Notes under the pieces: generated by a model
Told to the model about the DNA's origin: nothing
What the model saw: only the letters and a program-made list of their open reading frames with translations
The model's database searches: none
Shown: positions 34,329-45,396 of the stretch, piece after piece
Layout: the number at the start of each line of letters is the position of its first letter
Position numbering within the stretch: the first letter of the stretch is position 1
Translations under genes and position numbers: made by a program
Assembly: GCF_040183065.1 (NCBI RefSeq)
Contig: NC_091117.1
Span: 104,194,501-104,258,500, forward strand
Direction: 5' to 3'
DNA from: Periplaneta americana
Taxonomy: Eukaryota; Arthropoda; Insecta; Blattodea; Blattidae
DNA: 64,000 nucleotides

Positions 34329-37144
34329 CCCTTAACTACTATCGTCAGGTCAGTAATGACCCAGTCACTTTATTTTCTTAGACATCTGTGCGAGTTTTAA
34401 TAATTCATTGTTGTGGCTTTCTATTCTTCCACGGCGGTGTTCTGCATCAATTAAAGCTTGATTTTCGTCAGAAGAAGTTGTATCTTGTTCAGGAGGAGGA
34501 AGTCGGGTCAGCAGTGACCCAACAATAGTAGTTATGCAACTTTCTTTGCGATAAGTGTTTTTATATTGTATTTTCTTTTGTGAATAATTGCGCCATAAGT
34601 GAGAAGAAAATTACTGATTGGTTAGACGAAGTTTCTGGCAATGATTTAAGTGATGCAGAAACTGTAGTAAGTGATCATGATACACAGATTGAGGAAGAAA
34701 TTCCAGATGAAGGTCCTAGGGAAATATTACAATTCTCAACAGAAAATTCAAGTGAATTAGATCAACCAGAGATATTTGCTGTGCCAGATGGTAAATCACA
34801 CAAATTAACAGTGGCGTCTCGTGAACTGGATTAGTGGCGGCTCATAAAGTTGTTTCATCTGCATTTCTACAACGGGAACCAGCTATAACTACAGGACCAG
34901 CTCAAGAACCAGAGGCATCTACATTGGCAGAACGTGAACTAGAGGTATGTGCAGTGGGAGATCGTGAACCAGAGATATTTCAAACATATAGTACAGGAAA
35001 TGGAGAAAGTGTTTATGGAAAAAATAGATACAAATTGTTTACTGCACCTTTCCACAGTTCGAGGACCAGACAACGTAATATAGCTAGGGTAAAAGTGCCT
35101 CAACTCATAGGTGCAGCAAGAACGATTCATTCTAATGAACCAATTGAATTTTGGAAGTTACTTTTTGATGACAAGATTCTGAATTGTATTGTTACTAATA
35201 CAAATGCAAAAATAACAGAACTTTCTGCAAACTATGGTAAAACAACTTTATTCACTAACCACATCGATACTGTGGAACTGAATGCTTTTCTGGGGTTACT
35301 GTACTTGAGTGGAGTTTTCAAGTCTGGCAATGAGGTCGCAAAGTGTTTGTGGAATGCTGACGGTACTGGCAGAGATATTTCCAGAGCCACAATGAGTTTA
35401 GATCGGTTTCTGTTTCTATTGATTGCAATATGGTTTTATGATCCTGCAGAGAGAGAACTAAGGAAAAAAATGGGGATAGAACTGCCGCTATTTCAGAAAT
35501 CTTTGACAGATTTATTGCCAACTGCAAAGCGAACTATACACCATCTGAATTTTTAACTGTTGATAAAATGTTGGTTGGATTTCGTGGACGGTGTCTGTTC
35601 CGTATGTACATAAAGAGCAAGCCATAGAAATATGGTTTGAAGATTGTGTGTTTGTGTGATTCTAAAAGGTACTACCTGTTAAATGCTTTCATATACAGTG
35701 GCAAATTGAATTTTCCAAATCCAAGAAAGTTGAGCATTTCAACACAGAATGTACTCTCATTAGTCATGCTATACGCACACTCAAACAGAAACATAACTGG
35801 TGACAACTGGTTTAGTTCTGTTGAGCTAGTCGACGAACTATTGAAAGTTGGACTGACGTACATAGGAACCGTAAGGAAGAACAAGCGGGAGATACCCGAG
35901 TACATTATCCCAACGAAAAAGGATGCAAAAGGAACTAGGAAGTTTGTATTTACCAAGGAAAAACCCTTAGTAAGCTATGTGCTAAGAAAAAGAAAATTTG
36001 TTTGTCTTATTTCTTCAATGCATCACGACAGCAGCATTGCCGAAAATGGAAAGCCAGAAATTATTGAAGATTGGAACAGAACTAAAGGAGAGGTAGATTC
36101 ATTGGACCAAAAGTGTGCATACACTCTGTTCAGAGAAGAAAGAGAAGATGGCCACTTGCAATTTTCATGGCATCAATGGACATTGCTTCTGTCAATGCTC
36201 ATGTGCTTTTCAAATCGAAAGACCTACATGTAAACATAAGTCGTAGGGATTTCGGTGTAAATTTAGGGAAAGCTTTAGTTAGCCCACATATTCAATGAAG
36301 AATGCTTGAATCTAGACTTCCTAGAACATTACGAGTAACCACGAAGAAAATTGTTGGAGAGAAGGACAAACCTGAGAGAAGAGAGGAGCCACCTACGAAA
36401 AGGAGGTGCTGCTATGTTTGCCCATCTTCTGTTGACAACAAGCATTCCACATTCTGCAGTGAATGCAATAGCACTGTTTGCAAAAAAGCATTGCACCGTT
36501 AAGATCATCTATAATCCTTGCGGTGAAGAGATACATAGCACTGACATTGATGAGTGAAAGTGTCAATGAAGATGAATATTGTTGGTACCTGGTGACACTG
36601 GTCATGGATTATTCATATGTCTTTTAGCTCTTCTTTCATGTATTCAGTGATTTTTTATTGTAGGAATGTTTCATATTTGATGTTTAATGGCCAGATAATG
36701 AAGATGATAAATTTGATTTTCTTTCTTTTTCATTCACAGTTTTCGTTATACGAGAGTATTAGTTGCTTGCAATTTTCTTTAAAGAAATCATATTTTCAAC
36801 AATTTCCTTGGCAGTTTTGTTGTTTAATGCTTCAATAACAATAATAATGCATATGTATACTGATTAAATTATTAATTACACATGTTTTGTATGTATTTAC
36901 AAATCATTGAAAATGTAGGATGAAAATTTGACTAACATTTAAATATGATGTAATTAGAGAAGGTAAATTGGATAATTTCAATAAATGTTATGAATACGGT
37001 CTTTAAAACCTTCAAAATACTGTGTGCTTTAATAGAAAGTTCACAACTTTCCTCAGTCTCGCAATATATAGAAAAATGTTTTCGGGTCAGATTTGACCCG
37101 ATGATAGTACTTGTGTTCCAAAAAAGGACAATAGTAGTTAAGGG
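34329..37144 (+). mobile_element. piggyBac-like transposon
   Basis: A 2816-bp element between TTAA copies (34325-34328 and 37145-37148). The termini are CCCTTAACTACTAT and its inverted copy ATAGTAGTTAAGGG. Subterminal near-palindromes GGTCAGTAATGACC (about 34348), GGGTCAGCAGTGACCC (about 34504) and GGGTCAGATTTGACCC (about 37084) mark both sides. It carries a piggyBac transposase with a few breaks, so it is probably not autonomous now but not very old. Confidence 0.9.
34580..36500 (+). pseudogene. piggyBac transposase, three frames
   Basis: N-terminal acidic part 34580-34834 (ISEKKITDWLDEVSGNDLSD), ending in a stop that overlaps the next frame by one base. Core 34834-35556 has QRNIARVKVPQLIGAARTIH, ELNAFLGLLYLSGVFKSGN and SLDRFLFLLIAIWF. 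After a stop, LTVDKMLVGFRGRCLFRMYI (about 35556-35620) leads to 35637-36233 with NITGDNWFSSVELVDELLKV and WNRTKGEVDSLDQKCAYTLF. A C-terminal cysteine-rich zinc domain follows at 36302-36500 (RRCCYVCPSS, STFCSECNSTVCKK). Known role: TTAA-specific cut-and-paste transposition. A stop after YIKSKP and shifts near 36230 break it. Confidence 0.9.
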
Positions 37145-37375
37145 TTAATATCAAAGACGGACATCTGTCGTCTCCATAGTTTTGATCTAGAGGCAATTTT
37201 TTAATTCAGTGTTCTTTGTAATATTTAACACAATTTATTTTATAAATATAGTGTTAGAGTTTGCATATGGTTTCACTATAACTGGAAAGAGCATGAAAAA
37301 TTGTATAAAAAAACCACAGCTATCTAAATTTCGATTGAGGTCAGATGTCCGTCTTTGATATTAAGCTACTCATAT

Positions 37376-39622
37376 CTTTTGAATGGTTAAAGATAAATAA
37401 ATAATTTTAGTATGTAACATTCTCCATATGTAGGGGATCATTTTCGCGAAAGAAGGTTTACCCTGGGTCAATTTCTAATGAAGTTAGGGCAGTATAAAAA
37501 AAAAAAAAAAAAAAAATTCCGAAAACATTTTTTCTTTGGGCCCCCAAATTCGATCTTCAAATTTGAATTATATAAATTGCTTAGTTTACTCCCAAGAATC
37601 ATGTCACCAAAGCCTGAAAGATATTAAGGGAAAAATGTGGGTTTTTGTCCTAAGAGTTGACGAATCATAATTCGAGCTTGCTTAACACCTAAACCATACC
37701 AGTGACCCCACCATCATTTTGTATGAGACAATGCATTATGGCTTTTCATTTAAAGATCTCTTTAAACTACAGGGGCTATTCAACAGTCCCATGACATGAT
37801 GGCACACAGACAATCGAACAATGGTGAAATAAAAATTGAGGAGAAACGAAATGCATTGAGAAAACTGCTTTGTTCACCACAAATCTATGCCAAGAATCAA
37901 ACACCTGCCACTCTGGAGGGACTCATGAGCCAAGTTATGTCTGTCTTCTCCATTCCAAACCAATAACATGCCATGTGAACCTGAAGATGAAACTGTCTGT
38001 CGGTACAATCAGTGTTCACATCAGTATGTCATCTGCGTGAGAGATTTAATAAAAATTACATCAGTACAAATTTCAGTACACTTGGGAATTTACCTAAAAA
38101 TGCACAATTGTATACAAACTGATCACCAAATACTTGAAATGATGTAAGCACTCAGCCGCAGGAGCTCATGAGCGTGAAAGCAAACATTGTTTGAAGCTAT
38201 AAAAGGCAACACAAATACTGTGAATAAATATGAAGTTATGTAAGCAGTGTGTTTTTTCTGTACCATCACATAACACAGAAATCTCATGTAAAAGGCAACA
38301 AATGAATTGCTGTCCATACAAATAAAAATGTTTCTGTAAGTGAATTTTGCTGGGAGTCATTCATAAGTTTTGTCAACTGAAAATGTGACTACACCTTTCT
38401 CCAATAAGAAAAATTTTACTGTTACACTTTTCGCTGTATTTAGTCACTAATATAATACGGTAACAAACTGGACAGAGGATGGATCAATAGAAATTATATT
38501 TGAAGGAATAAACTTTTGAATGCAATTGAAAATTTCACGTTTCAGAATTCCATGGAAAATTTGCTATTCATATTTGATGATCACTCAAAGATGATGGATT
38601 ATTTCCTATTTATTTCATTTAATTTGTGTCTTGTTTATAAGGTGATCCAACTACATAAATGCAACAACTTCAATTTAAATAAAATAAAAATTTAGAAAGT
38701 GACATGGATAAATAATAGGATGTGAAACTATTGTCAGCACCATCTAACATCGACTGGAAAAAGTAACAAGACTGGCACCTGGCATTTTAGGTGGTGAACA
38801 TTAGAACTACATCATGACAAAATCCTGTTCGTTCTCCCATGACTTTGCACTTACCCATTAGGTGAGAAGAGATGATGGAAGCAATACATATTTTAAAATA
38901 TCAAGGGAAATGTTCTGGCCCTGGATGCAGAAGTGTGACGTGTGTATATGCAGTGTATGTTAAACAATGTTGTTTATGGTCCTTAGACGTATTGTTAAAA
39001 TATTGTAAAACAGTAGATAGTAAAATATAATTTTAATTACAGTTATCTAACCTTTTCTTTTCTGTTCATTTTGAATGTATTTTAATAAGTTGTATTAGAA
39101 GGAATGTAAAATATATTGCGTTTTTCTCACTTATATGTCATGATACCCACATTCTTTCATCTTCCTGTTTGCTCCAATACTTATTTTCAGTCAAAGATGG
39201 AATAATAATCTAAATGATTTATTTTAAATTGATGGTTCCAGAAGAAAAAGGAGAATGCTTAATGCACGTAGTTATACTTTTCGCAACTTGGTATGCTGCT
39301 AGATGCATAGAGTAATTACAATACTTATTACTGGCCAAAACAGGTGGCAGCAAGATCAATTTTACATTAGTGTCTCTAGCATTTGAAAGCGAAAGTCAAT
39401 AAGTTTCGCATCCTATCAGTATTCATCCATGACAGTTATCTCATCACAATAAAGCAATCACAGTGTTCAATACAATAAATTAGATAATAAGATCTGATAA
39501 ATTTGAAGAGAGATGAAGAAGTGTGACAAAACTTTTAAAAGACTCACTTGCCTTACATTCGTATGCCTATTCATTACAATTATCTACTACAAGAATTAAT
39601 AATCATATAGTGTAGTATAATA
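37376..39622. other. AT-rich region without recognised genes
   Basis: Contains a poly-A tract at about 37498-37516. A short plus-strand frame at 37799-37966 (about 56 codons, starting MAHRQSNNGEIKIEEKRNAL) has an ATG and an acidic/basic helix-like composition, but no family match I know. Nothing else was seen. Confidence 0.4.
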
Positions 39623-40133
39623 TAGGGTGTTTCAAAAGTGATGGTCAATAATTTACACATGAAACGTACAAACTGAAAGAAGCAAAAAAGATCCAATAAA
39701 CATTGATCCGCAAATTGACTGTTCATGTGATATTCCCTCAGGCAGAGGAGAACCTGTACTGTGGCCTCCTAGGTCAATGGATATAAATCTGATTAGATTT
39801 TTGTGTTTGGGATCACGTAAAAAGCCTGGTTTACACTTCAGGAATTTCGGTTTCAGCAAATAAGGAATAATCCAGGACTGCCCAAGAGGATTCGCAGCTC
39901 ACTACGAAGATGAGGACAACGCTGCATGGACAGCATATTGAACACATGCTCTAGGTAGATTTAGTTAGGGATGTCTACACATCTGCTCTTAGTCAGTGAG
40001 GAATCTCAACAGAAAATGAGCATTATCTTAACAACAGTTAATTTGCGGACCAGTGTGTAGTGTAGATCTTTTTGCTTGGGTTAATTTGTACTTTTCATTT
40101 GTAAATTACTGACCATCACTTTTGAAACACTCT
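39623..40133 (+). mobile_element. Mariner-type element, internally deleted
   Basis: The ends are mirrored: GGGTGTTTCAAAAGTGATGG, then TCAATAATTTACA, on the left; the complement of the right end reads GAGTGTTTCAAAAGTGATGG, then TCAGTAATTTACA, with TA beside both. Inside, the plus strand at about 39750-39835 encodes PVLWPPRSMDINLIRFLCLG, then SRKKPG. This is the third-acid region of IS630/mariner DDE transposases, usually WPPRSPDL-PLDFFLWG. Only this scrap of the protein remains. Confidence 0.8.
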
Positions 40134-40639
40134 GTATATTCGGAAAGCATAGCATTTCATTTGTGTAGCATGAGTACTTACAGCTTCTCCCATTTTTATG
40201 AAATATTTAGTTTATGAGTAAGGAGGCACTGTGGTATGACTGCACAAATAACAGATCACATTTCGTGAAGTTATGCAACAGCAGAGTAAAAATTAAGCAT
40301 AAATACAAAAAAAAAAAATATGTTAAAACATTGGTCCCATTTAACATGATTAAAATGAACCTTATAAAAACTACGTTACATTATTATAAATCACAGCTGG
40401 CAACCTATTGTCCAGTTTTTTTTATCTCCAGCAATAAATAAACTGGCTCATACTAACAGAATACAATTACGAAGTGCTTAAAATAGATCATCTAAAGTAT
40501 GCATTAGGCAAAATATTGTTTTGCTTTTTTGTTTTGTTTTGGTATTGTTAACAATTAGTAATACTAGCATAAGTTATTGACATGATTTCAGTCATGATAC
40601 TGTAAACAAACTGAGTGGAGAGAGTTATCCTGCAGACTG
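40134..40639 (-). other. Probable 3' UTR of the SLC12-like gene
   Basis: AT-rich sequence directly downstream (minus strand) of the stop codon at 40640-40642. A polyadenylation site could not be fixed. The extent is a guess bounded by the mariner element. Confidence 0.4.
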
Positions 40640-40829
40640 TCACAGTGTAGTAGATGTGACAGCACTAACACCATGCACTAGCACAATTGGTGGTAAGTCG
40701 GCCGTCAGTTCAGTTAGCAGTTGTAGAAAAGTGGGGTACACGGATGCTTCATCTCCATCTGGAGGCACAGGCAAGTACAGGAAGCTTGCTGCAGTGCGCT
40801 CTGAGTGCTGGCGCAGCAGCTGGTTCACA
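40640..40829 (-). CDS. Cation-chloride cotransporter (SLC12 family), terminal exon
   Basis: The terminal exon has acceptor TGTTTGTTGCAG before TGTGAACC, entering with one base of a split codon, and ends at TGA (40640-40642). It encodes VNQLLRQHSERTAASFLYLP, then VPPDGDEASVYP, TFLQLLTELTADLPPIVLVH and GVSAVTSTTL. The layout (LPxPP, then L-x2-LT-x2-LPP-x2-LV-x-G and a hydrophobic end) is the cytoplasmic C-terminal end of cation-chloride cotransporters. It is closer in my judgement to SLC12A9-like proteins than to KCC or NKCC. The exon at 60146-60007 ends in the matching phase. The membrane domain lies outside the window. Confidence 0.8.
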
Positions 40830-40999
40830 CTGCAACAAACATGACTTACTTTTATTGTCATATACTTATATTTCGTCAAGGTTGTTGAATATCACAAACT
40901 TTGTTTAAAATGTAAATACATGAAGCACTGCAAGTTTGGAAAAGAAAATGTTCGTGGATAGGTATATAAGTTTCAGATAAATTTATTTACATTCTTCAA

Positions 41000-41740
41000 T
41001 TCGCTGATGATCAAATAGTCATAGCTCAAGATCAGAACGATATGGAGTATATGGTCAGGAAATTAATAGAAAAATATAATATGTGGGAAGTAACAGCAAA
41101 TTCTAATAAATCAAAATATTTATTTATTGGAGACACAAAAATACAAAGTTTAGAAATTGAAGGACAAATAATTATGAGGTTATGACGAACTAGAATACTT
41201 AGGATTAAAAATAAATAAAAATGGAAATAATGATGAAAAGATTAAACATAAGAATAATGAAGGTAAATTTGCTATATCAACTTTAAATGGAGTATTGTGG
41301 GATAAGAATATAACACCAACAAAATAAAAAATTAATCACACAATTATTAAAACTATTATCCTTCATGGAGCAGAAATTTGGCCAATGAAGGGAACAAATA
41401 AATCTAAATTACTGGCAGCAAAAAAGGATTTTTGGTGCCGAGCATCCAGAACCTCAAGAAGAGGAAAAATAGAAATGAAGATATTAGGCAAGAAATGGGA
41501 GTCAAACATACAATTTTGGATGACGTCTCAACAAATCAGTTGAGATGGCATGGACATGTGCAAAGGATAAATGGAGACAGACTTCCCAGGTGTATTCAAG
41601 TGGGTACCAGAAGGAAGAAGGAAAAGGGGAAGACCAAGAATTACCTGACGAGATGGGATAACAGCAGCGATGACAAGGAATTTGGAAGATGATCTATGGT
41701 GTAATAGAAGATGTCAAAGACACTGAAACCACGACTTATT
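41000..41740 (+). pseudogene. LINE fragment, RT core and C-terminus
   Basis: The plus strand reads FADDQIVIAQDQNDMEYMVR (catalytic DD), then KLIEKYNMWEV and KSKYLFIGDTKIQSLEIEG. After stops it continues with TIILHGAEIWPMK-like and, at 41432-41692, GVKHTILDDVSTNQLRWHGH and VQRINGDRLPRCIQV, the RWxGHVxRM tail of RTE-like or related LINEs. Many stops. It lies in the 19-kb intron of the SLC12-like gene. Confidence 0.75.
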
Positions 41741-42004
41741 ATTATTTCTATCTATATCTCTGGATTATGTTATAACTTTATTTTCAATTCTACAATCTTC
41801 ATACCTTTCTGGAAACGTATCAATATGAATAAACAGTTTTCCAACTTCAATTTTTGATTCCTTAGATCTCGTTCAACTTATTTCAGACTTCTTGATACGC
41901 GTTTTCAAAAGATTAGTTACTTAAAATAACTACTGAAGCTTTCCTGGCGACGTGATAACTCAAAATTTTCTCAGGCTTACAGCCAGGTCATAAGTTGGTG
42001 ATCC

Positions 42005-42039
42005 GACTTTTCGAGGATGTTCATCTTCCTCATCTTCAG
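42005..42039 (-). ncRNA. Hammerhead-ribozyme-like motif, decayed (near-full copy)
   Basis: Same place in the other repeat: CTGAAGATGAGG, loop, ATCCTCGAAAAGTC. The core is kept, but GAAAC has become GAAAA and the flanking GGTGGCTCACC arm is changed. Probably inactive. Confidence 0.35.
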
Positions 42040-42262
42040 GGTTAAATGATATCTAAGAGTACCCAGCTCCTTAATTTTTAGTGCCAGAGGGAGGAGTCAG
42101 CCGAGGAGCTGTGCGCTGATTGGCTCTTATTAGTGCGGACCACGGCGTGAACACGGCTGATGTGTCGTCTTGCTTCGTGCTGTTCGGCTGATTGACAATG
42201 GGTCTCACGATGGGCTTGGTGGACGAGTTCTTATGTGTCCTCTGCTGATGATGGCCCGTCGT

Positions 42263-42950
42263 CTAGGCGTTGAGAAATTTAATAGCCGGTGCCCACACCA
42301 CGCTTAGTTGGAGACCTGAGTCCCGATTCAGGTTACCGCGTTCCGCTGCTATGGCCAGGGTTTCCTTTACTCTTCTATCCCAGTAGCCTGAACACTTCGC
42401 CAGAACTTCGGTGTTATTAAAATTAGCCCTATGGCTTTTTTCAATACAATGTTCAACCAATCCGGATTTTTTGGGCTGCATTAATCTGATGCTTCTTTGA
42501 TGTTCCGAAAGACGTGTAGTTATTGTGCGTCCCATCTGTCCAATGTAAGCAGACTCACATTCACAAGGAATGCAGTAGATCCCTGGTACTCTGAGGCCTA
42601 GATAATCTTTTATTGATCTGACCTTACTCCTAATTTTCGGCGGAGGTTTGTGGATTGTTTTTATTCCATGCTTGTAGAGCAGTCTGCTTATCTTTCCCGA
42701 CAACTTCCCTGTGAATGGGTAGAGAGGCTATGGCTGGTTTTTCCGCTTCTTGTGAGTCCGTAATGGGCTGCTGCTGCTGCTTCTTCCTGTGTCTTGCTCT
42801 ATTCAAAGAGGTCGTGATGTCTTTAGCTAAATATCCATTCTGCTGGAGGGTGAGTTTCAAGTGTTGAAATTCGGTGTCTAATTGCTCCGGGTCCGATATA
42901 GAGACTGCTCTATGGGCCAGTGTGTTTAGTATGCCCATCCGCTGCACTTG
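42263..42950 (-). pseudogene. Penelope-like GIY-YIG endonuclease part
   Basis: From 42947 the frame gives ILNTLAHRAVSISDPEQLDT, EFQHLKLTLQQNGY and ITTSLNRARHRKKQQQQ. It shifts again near 42710 and continues SGKISRLLYKHGIKTIHKPP, GLRVPGIYCIPCECESAYIG (GIY and YIG motifs) and QMGRTITTRLSEHQRSIRLM (Arg), then SGLVEHCIEKSHRANF. The stop at 42263 is premature: at the same place the truncated copy reads glutamine (CAG) where this copy has TAG. Confidence 0.85.
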
Positions 42951-42955
42951 TGATG

Positions 42956-44575
42956 GAAACTATTCGCATTCAGATACAAGTTGGTGTGTGTGGGTTTACG
43001 GTATACCACATGGCTAAGAGATCCGTTATTTCTGGAGATAAGGATGTCCAGAAATGGGAGTTTACCATCCGTTTCAACCTCCATAGTGAACTGGATCTGG
43101 GATCGTAGACTGTTTATATGCCTGAGAAAATCTGATAATGTGTGTTGTCCATGAGGCCAGATGACGAACGTATCGTCTACGTATCTGAAGAAATGTGTAG
43201 GCTTTAATGGCGCTGTAGCTAGTATTTCATGCTCCATATAGTAGTTGGCGATGGCTGGTGAAAGTGGAGAACCCATGGCGACTCCGTCTATCTGTTCATA
43301 GTATGTGTTGTTGTGTAGAAAATCTGTGGAGGTGAGAGTGTGGTGGAACAATTCAGTGATGTCTGGTGGAAATTGATCAGAAAGCAGTAGCATGGTTTCC
43401 GACAGCGGAACCCTGGTGAAGAGGAACACTACATCGAAGCTGACTAGAAGGTTGGACTGCTTCACTTTGATGTTGTCGAGGATCTGTACAAATTGTGTTG
43501 AGTTCTTCACATGATGTATGCACCCACCCACCAGTGGTTGCAGCAGGTTGGCGAGATAGCGGGCCAAGCGATACGTAGGGCTGCCAATAGCATCCACTAT
43601 AGGCCTTAGCAGTATCTCAGGCTTATGTATCTTAGGTAGACTATATAACCTGGGTGGTATACTGCCTGACGGTGAAACTAACCGTTTACTCTCGGCATGT
43701 AGACTGGATTTCTTAATTAGCTGGTTAGTGCGTCTCTCTACTGAGCTGGTGGGATCTTTCTCGAGAATTTTATAGACCGGATCGTTCAGCAGTTGATCGA
43801 TCTTCTCTCGATACTGCATTGAGGAAAGGAGGACTGTGGCGTTTCCCTTATCCGCTGGCAGAACCACTAAGTTGTTGTTCTTCCCAGGCGTCTGCAAGGC
43901 TCTATTCTCCTCTCGGCTGATGTTGAGCTTAGGAATGGTGGCCTTGGTAACAGCCCTGGCAACTTCTCGGCGTATTTCTTCCGCGCTGTCTGGCAGGAGC
44001 TGGTAGTTTGCACCTTCAATACTGCTAATGATGTCTGCGACTGGAATTTTCCTTGGAGCGGGTGCGAAGTTGAGACCCCTGGCAGGTACTGATGTGGTGG
44101 CCTCATCTAGCTGCTGGTCCGCGAGATTGATTATGATGCGACTGGTCTCTAATGGCTGTACTGACTCTGGAGGTTTGACTAGGCCTTCGAATTTCATGGT
44201 GTGTCTTTTTGTGCAATGCAGAAGAGATGCCAGGCCTTGTGTGAATGAGGACTGGTCCACCCTATCCCAATCCATAGGTGAAAGTCTATTTGAGAGAGCC
44301 AGACAGGATTCTAACAGTTTTTGGTGATTACTGACAGCTCGAACCGGAGATGTTTAATCCGTTCTCTAATCAGCGCTAGGCTAGTGCATCTCAATATCTT
44401 GGCCATTGTAGTGTTCTTGACTGGATAGTGGAGTCTGACAAACTTCGGTGTGACTTCCTTGTCCCGGCATCTTCTTAGAAAGGCCAAGGAGCTAAGTAAC
44501 TTCCCCTTAGTCTCTCGCAGGTTTTGGTGTCTTCTAACTGCCTGGTAAACATCCTTCCTGTAAAGGAATTTGAAA
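42956..44575 (-). pseudogene. Penelope-like reverse transcriptase
   Basis: N-terminal region 44575-44318 (KLLSSLAFLRRCRDKEVTPK, FVRLHYPVKNTTMAKILRCT) is one base out of frame with the rest; the break falls in an A5 run at about 44317. The main frame 44275-42926 has DKGNATVLLSSMQYREKI, PRLYSLPKIHKPEILLRP, LLVSFDVVFLFTRVP (first Asp), IDGVAMGSPLSPAIANYYME and HFFRYVDDTFVIWPH (YVDD), then FTMEVETDGKLPFLDILISR and VVYRKPTHTNLYLN. The frame is lost just after NSFHH, near 42950. All RT catalytic residues are present. Homologous to telomerase RT in family terms. Confidence 0.9.
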
Positions 44576-45252
44576 TAACTACTGAAGCTTTCCTGGCGAC
44601 GTGATAACTCAAAAATTTTCTCGGGCTTCCAGCCAGGTCATAAGTTGGTGAGCCACCGACGTTTCGAGGGTGTTCATCTTCCTCATCTTCAGGGTTAAAT
44701 GATATCTAAGGGTACCCAGCTCCTTAATTTATAGTGCCAGAGGGAGGAGTCAGCCGAGGAGCTGTGAGCTGATTGGCTCTTATTAGTGCGGATCACGGTG
44801 TGAACGCGACTGACGTGTCGTCTTTCTTTGTGCTGTTTGGCTGATTGACCACGGGTCTCACAATGGGCTTGGCAGACGAGTTCTTATGTGTCCTCCACTG
44901 ATGACGGCCCATCGTCTGGGCGTTGAGAAATTTAATAGCCAGTGCCCACACCGCGCTTAGTTGGAGACCCGAGTCCCAATTCAGGTTACCACGTTCCGCC
45001 GCTATGGCCAGGGTTTCCTTTACTCTTCTATCCCAGTAGCCCGAACATTTCGCCAGAACCTTGGTGTTATTAAAATTAGCCCTATGGCTTTTTTCAATAC
45101 AATGTTCAACCAATCCGGATTTTTTGGACTGCATTAATCTGATGCTTCTTTGATGTTCCGAAAGACGCATAGTTATTGTGCGTCCCATCTGTTCAATGTA
45201 GGCAGCCTCACATTCACAAGGAATGCGGTAGATCCCTGTACTCTGAGGCCAC
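44571..45252 (-). mobile_element. Penelope-like element, truncated tandem copy (pseudo-LTR)
   Basis: A direct repeat of 41930-42605 on the same strand. It holds the GIY-YIG C-terminal half (MGRTITMRLSEHQRSIRLMQ and onward; frame 45188-44793 continues past the stop seen in the other copy, ending DTSVAFTP) and the noncoding end. YIEQ replaces YIGQ at the catalytic YIG, so this copy is also damaged. Similarity stops at 45252. Its 3' end joins the 5' end of the near-full copy without a spacer. Confidence 0.9.
44658..44692 (-). ncRNA. Hammerhead-ribozyme-like motif in the pseudo-LTR (truncated copy)
   Basis: The minus strand reads CTGAAGATGAGG, a short loop, then CCCTCGAAACGTC. It has the core CUGANGA, a GAGG/CCTC stem II, GAAA and then GTC. 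Penelope-like elements are known to carry hammerheads in this position. Stems I and III and activity were not tested. Confidence 0.45.
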
Positions 45253-45396
45253 CGAGGTTCTGGCTATGCTTTGTGTGGAAGAAGAATCGCAGAAAGCAAT
45301 TGTTTTAATTTTTACTTGGAAGAACATACTGTTTACTATGACTAAATGAGTAAGACATTTGTATGTTCTGTGGGATAGTAAAGGATAAAATAATAT

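Larger units (their letters stand above)
34314..37375. mobile_element. Small MITE (about 240 bp) split by piggyBac
   Basis: Without the piggyBac insert, the left arm reads ATATGAGTAGCTTAATATCA, then AAGACGGACATCTG (34314-34328 joined to 37149-37167). The right arm at 37342-37375 is its inverted copy (CAGATGTCCGTCTTTGATAT, then TAAGCTACTCATAT). This is a short foldback element of about 240 bp, probably with a TA duplication. The 2.8-kb piggyBac sits exactly in the TTAA of the left arm; the right arm still has the intact TTAA. Confidence 0.8.
41930..44570 (-). mobile_element. Penelope-like retroelement, near full length
   Basis: A minus-strand Penelope-like element with RT then GIY-YIG endonuclease, followed by a noncoding 3' end (41930-42262). 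Its 3' 670 bp are repeated directly at 44571-45252, upstream on the same strand. This is the partial tandem, or pseudo-LTR, arrangement typical of the group. The two repeats differ by scattered substitutions. Three frame breaks and one stop disable it. Confidence 0.9.

Noticed and set aside
37799-37966. 56-codon plus-strand ORF as a small gene
   Set aside because: No homologue, splice or promoter evidence; kept only as a note in the noncoding stretch.
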